A stretch of DNA of 64,000 nucleotides, taken from Agriotes lineatus (lineage: Eukaryota > Arthropoda > Insecta > Coleoptera > Elateridae). The number at the start of each line of letters is the position of its first letter. Positions within the stretch are counted from its first letter, which is position 1. The notes under the pieces are model-generated. The model ran no database searches. It was not told the origin of the DNA and worked only from the letters and a program-made list of their open reading frames with translations. This document shows, piece by piece, positions 61,291 to 64,000 of the stretch. The stretch covers positions 59,851,903 through 59,915,902 of the forward strand of contig OW679197.1 of the NCBI GenBank assembly GCA_940337035.1. The letters are read 5' to 3'. Both the position numbers and the translations under genes were made by a program.

Positions 61291-63002
61291 GATTAAAAAC
61301 AGGAAGACCTTAACTCATTCAACCGGATGTCAATACTAAACTACTTTTCATATTATGCAATTATTTTGGGTTCTTATGCAGTGGCGTCTGGTTGAGAATT
61401 TTGATGGTAAGACCAACCATTGAACGTAAATTTAATTTTTCACCCGCTCACAGACAAAGACTGATTCCGATATCCCGAGATTTAAATATTTCGCATATGG
61501 GCTGACAAAAATTAATATCAGCAAAAGAATACCTAACTTTACAGGTTAATAAAATGTGGTGAACTAAATCGAATATCTGTCTTTTATTTTTCGTTTGAAA
61601 TACATAGATACATATGTGGATTGGCGTACATTACTTCACTCTATGCGACCAAGTTATTTAAGTTATTTTTCGAAAATCCCAACGCCTATACTGTAAGAAT
61701 TGCACACTATTTTTAAATAATCAGGCATGTCGTGGCGTTTATTCAGCAGCCCCATACGTAAAAAAGATGTTCACACAGTGAAGTCTGTAAATCGACAAGC
61801 GCGTTATCGGCAGCCGGCGAGGGCGGAGTAAAAGTGATTGTTGAGTTTGTTACGGTATCAAATGATTCTAGGAACACTCCAGGTTGGGGGGGGTGCCCCT
61901 TTGCTTCGACAAGTCCGGAATAGTCACCACTTACCCTGGAAATCTCACAAAACAGGCTAAAGGCCAAGGCTTGATACGCTCCGGGAGATAGGCGTGGTCC
62001 TAGAAACGATACACCGCAGGGCAAGCGTAACGGTATGTATAGGGTGTTACAAAATAAATGGGCGCAACAAGTTTCAATCGGGGAAACCCACGCTTAACCC
62101 AACCTTGAAAGCCAAACGGGGTAGGATACACAAGTATAAACTCTGGCCTTCCAACAGTGCAGCAACAAGCGCGTCGACCTACCTGGAACACTTGTAAACC
62201 GCTCCCAGGCCTCATCTTACATCAATCTTGACACAGTGACTGAGTCACTCTGTAAATAAGCATGCACAAGTACAAGAGGAAAATCATAAATCAAATACAG
62301 TAAACAGATCTATTGGACCAACTAGACTCAGCTGGGGACGCCTCAACTACAAATAGCCCTTTCACACCGACGAATAATTCAACGTATGCGTCGCCGGTTG
62401 GCAGTAAAACATGAAAATAATTCGAGAATATAGGCGGGCTTATAATACAAAAGATTAATTTGGAAAATAGTGCACAACGCCTTAATTAGACGGCGAATAG
62501 CAAGTACGCTTAATTTAACATATTCGTAAACGATTAATGCAAAAATATAGGAGCGCGCAATACCTTCTATTAGGCGGCTTGGCCTTGTTGCGTAAGCGCT
62601 AATTGCTGTGGGCTGTCGTGCACCAATCGCTACAGCTGTCGGTCGACGTGGCGTGTGTGAGAACCTGCTATGTCCATTAGATCCCCTATTTATTCGGGAA
62701 GAAGTGTGCAACGCCCGCCTAGGCAACCACAAAAACCAGCGAGGCCGTTAGATAGCCCACTCGTAAGATGAGATCCCGATCAAGAAGCCGGAACAATTAG
62801 CCAAACAGGCTTTCAAAACGTTAACGAGCGCCATAGGCCATCGATAAAGACACCACACAGGCACCCAGAAGCACACCCTGTCACTTACACAGCCCTCCGA
62901 GTACTCTAAACATAAAAACAAAGTCAAACGTTTCTCACCAAACCCAGAAAGCGGGACCAAGCTGTAACAACAAGAGAAACACCGGCCGCCTACGCGCCGT
63001 GC
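61291..63002. other. non-coding region, GC-richer, unrecognised frames
   Basis: 61740-62220 and 62560-62990 are GC-richer. Frames of 93, 71 and 117 codons on the minus strand and 67 on the plus strand overlap each other and show no known domain. TAGGGTGTTACAAAATAAATG at about 62039-62059 resembles a MITE end, but its partner was not found. Confidence 0.35.
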
Positions 63003-63134
63003 TTCAGTGGCATAAGCTAACTGTTTCATATGACCCCAGAGGTAAAATTCCATAGAAATTAGGTCTACCAAACGCGGTGGCGCATTCTCGTAGACTTTTG
63101 ATTTGAGATATCCCCACAACAAAAGTGCGTATCC
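63003..63134 (-). pseudogene. transposase C-terminal fragment(s), Tc1/mariner superfamily
   Basis: Inside a longer minus-strand frame two similar blocks occur head to tail: LLLWGYLKSKVYENAPPRL (complement of about 63072-63122) and MEFYLWGHMKQLAYATE (complement of about 63003-63053). Both match the FFLWG.LK..VY segment just after the third acidic residue of IS630/Tc1/mariner-group transposases. Two such blocks so close cannot come from one protein, so two fragments are joined. The rest of the frame (to 62748) is unrecognised. Confidence 0.6.
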
Positions 63135-63148
63135 AGTGGCAAATTTCC

Positions 63149-63298
63149 TACGAGAATGCACCACCCACTTTGGATGTGTTAAAGCAGAACATCACCCGAG
63201 AAATTCGTGAGATTACACCTGCTATGCTTACGCGTGTGATGCAAAATTTTCAAGTTCGTTTGGAAGAAGTGATACGACGCGAGGGGCGTCATTTGTAG
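63149..63298 (+). pseudogene. transposase C-terminus in opposite orientation
   Basis: A 49-codon open stretch to a stop at 63296-63298 reads YENAPPTLDVLKQNITREI, then ITPAMLTRVMQNFQVRLEE and ending GRHL: the typical last 45 residues of the same transposase group (ITPEML.RV..NF..RL..C....GRHL). Its first residues, YENAPP, repeat those of the minus-strand fragment at 63003-63134, and the DNA is an inverted repeat (63076-63093 against 63148-63165). It lacks a start codon and is a fragment. Confidence 0.7.
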
Positions 63299-64000
63299 GA
63301 TGTGCTGTTTCACAAATAATTTCCCAAAGATCAAGGTTTATTTTGTTTTTTTTTTCAATAATATATTTTAAGAAATAAAAATTTTATTTCAAGTTTAAAA
63401 ATGAAATTTGCCGGCGGACACCCGTTACAGAAGTGAGTTGTGCAAAGTTTGTCCCAAAGGCAAATTAAATAGAAGAGGCTAAACGTCTGTGTTTTAAAGT
63501 AATAAGGTGTGCTTTTAATTGCAAGAAGCTTTTGCAAGCGCATCAGCGAATAATCTGTGTGTAAATCGCATTCGGTTTAAAGATTTGAAGCCAGGGCCAT
63601 CCTTCAAGACATTTTTGACATTGGCGTTTCAAAAACAATTATTTTTACGCTATTTATTGTTTTATGTATGTTGCTTAAGGTACATGCGAGTAGCCCTCAT
63701 ATAAGTCACACGTAGATATTTCCCGGAGTTCATCTTAATTTTCTTTGATTTCTTTTTATTTGATTTCTGTATATATATATATGTGTTTTGATCTCAACTT
63801 AATGGATTGTGTAAACAAATTGGTATTTTTGCGCATTTTTTCAAGTGAGTTTCAGCCACAGAACGTATGGGGGGTACCAACTTCCTGTTTTAGCAAATGT
63901 TGATCTTTCATAGCCGCGAACTGGGAGTATTTTAGAGTTGCATATTCACTGACCTTGTAAGGTAAACATAAAGGGCAAACAATTAGTCAAATATTAAGGT
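63299..64000. other. non-coding end of window
   Basis: AT-rich. (AT)n run at 63770-63782. No gene was recognised. Confidence 0.5.

Noticed and set aside
62748..63002. Remainder of the 138-codon minus frame as a real protein
   Set aside because: Only the part from 63003 upward resembles transposase. The rest has no motif and the frame joins unrelated fragments.

Overview
This is a 64 kb AT-rich eukaryotic stretch, most likely from an insect or another arthropod. The evidence is its mix of transposon fossils: Jockey- and CR1-like non-LTR retrotransposons, several RTE-like endonuclease/reverse-transcriptase fragments, a piggyBac-like transposase, a mariner transposase, other IS630/Tc1/mariner fragments, tRNA-derived SINEs and palindromic MITEs. 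There is no operon structure, no CRISPR array, no rRNA and no intact tRNA. I recognise no intact host protein-coding gene. The window reads as intergenic or long-intron DNA, and the species cannot be named from it.

Layout: 1-14.4 kb is non-coding and holds a full-length-looking tRNA SINE (3861-4221, minus), a second tRNA-like head (2640-2770), a fold-back element (5732-5867) and a 181-bp near-perfect palindrome (13313-13493). 14.4-18.2 kb has a MITE (14466-14728) and two tandem, decayed fragments of Jockey ORF2. 18.2-29 kb is mostly unique, with a 336-bp MITE (21936-22271), a collapsed second copy of the palindrome family (24163-24240) and a transposase scrap (25484-25790). 29.0-30.7 kb is a frameshifted piggyBac-like transposase. 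30.7-40.5 kb is mostly unannotatable, with two SINE-like heads and some GC-richer, repeat-free blocks.

40.5-57 kb is a retrotransposon graveyard. It has a 5'-truncated but 426-codon-open reverse transcriptase (40710-41990, minus), two RT fossils on the same strand (42400-43190 and 43440-44690), and three on the plus strand (50890-51190, 51790-52520 and 53758-57000). The last is split by an LTR retrotransposon derivative (54218-56102) with TG...CA ends, a 4-bp target duplication, a lysine-tRNA-type primer-binding site and two 198-bp repeats differing at three positions. Its right-hand repeat lacks a U3 part and starts near the predicted transcription start.

57-64 kb holds an LTR-related scrap, a mariner pseudogene (60560-61290, minus) and an inverted pair of transposase C-terminal fragments (63003-63298).

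The genes do not form a pathway: they are independent selfish elements in different stages of decay. No convincing new functional system was found. The best items for follow-up are the unusual LTR derivative, the palindrome family, the inverted transposase pair and the GC-richer unique blocks that may be conserved regulatory DNA.
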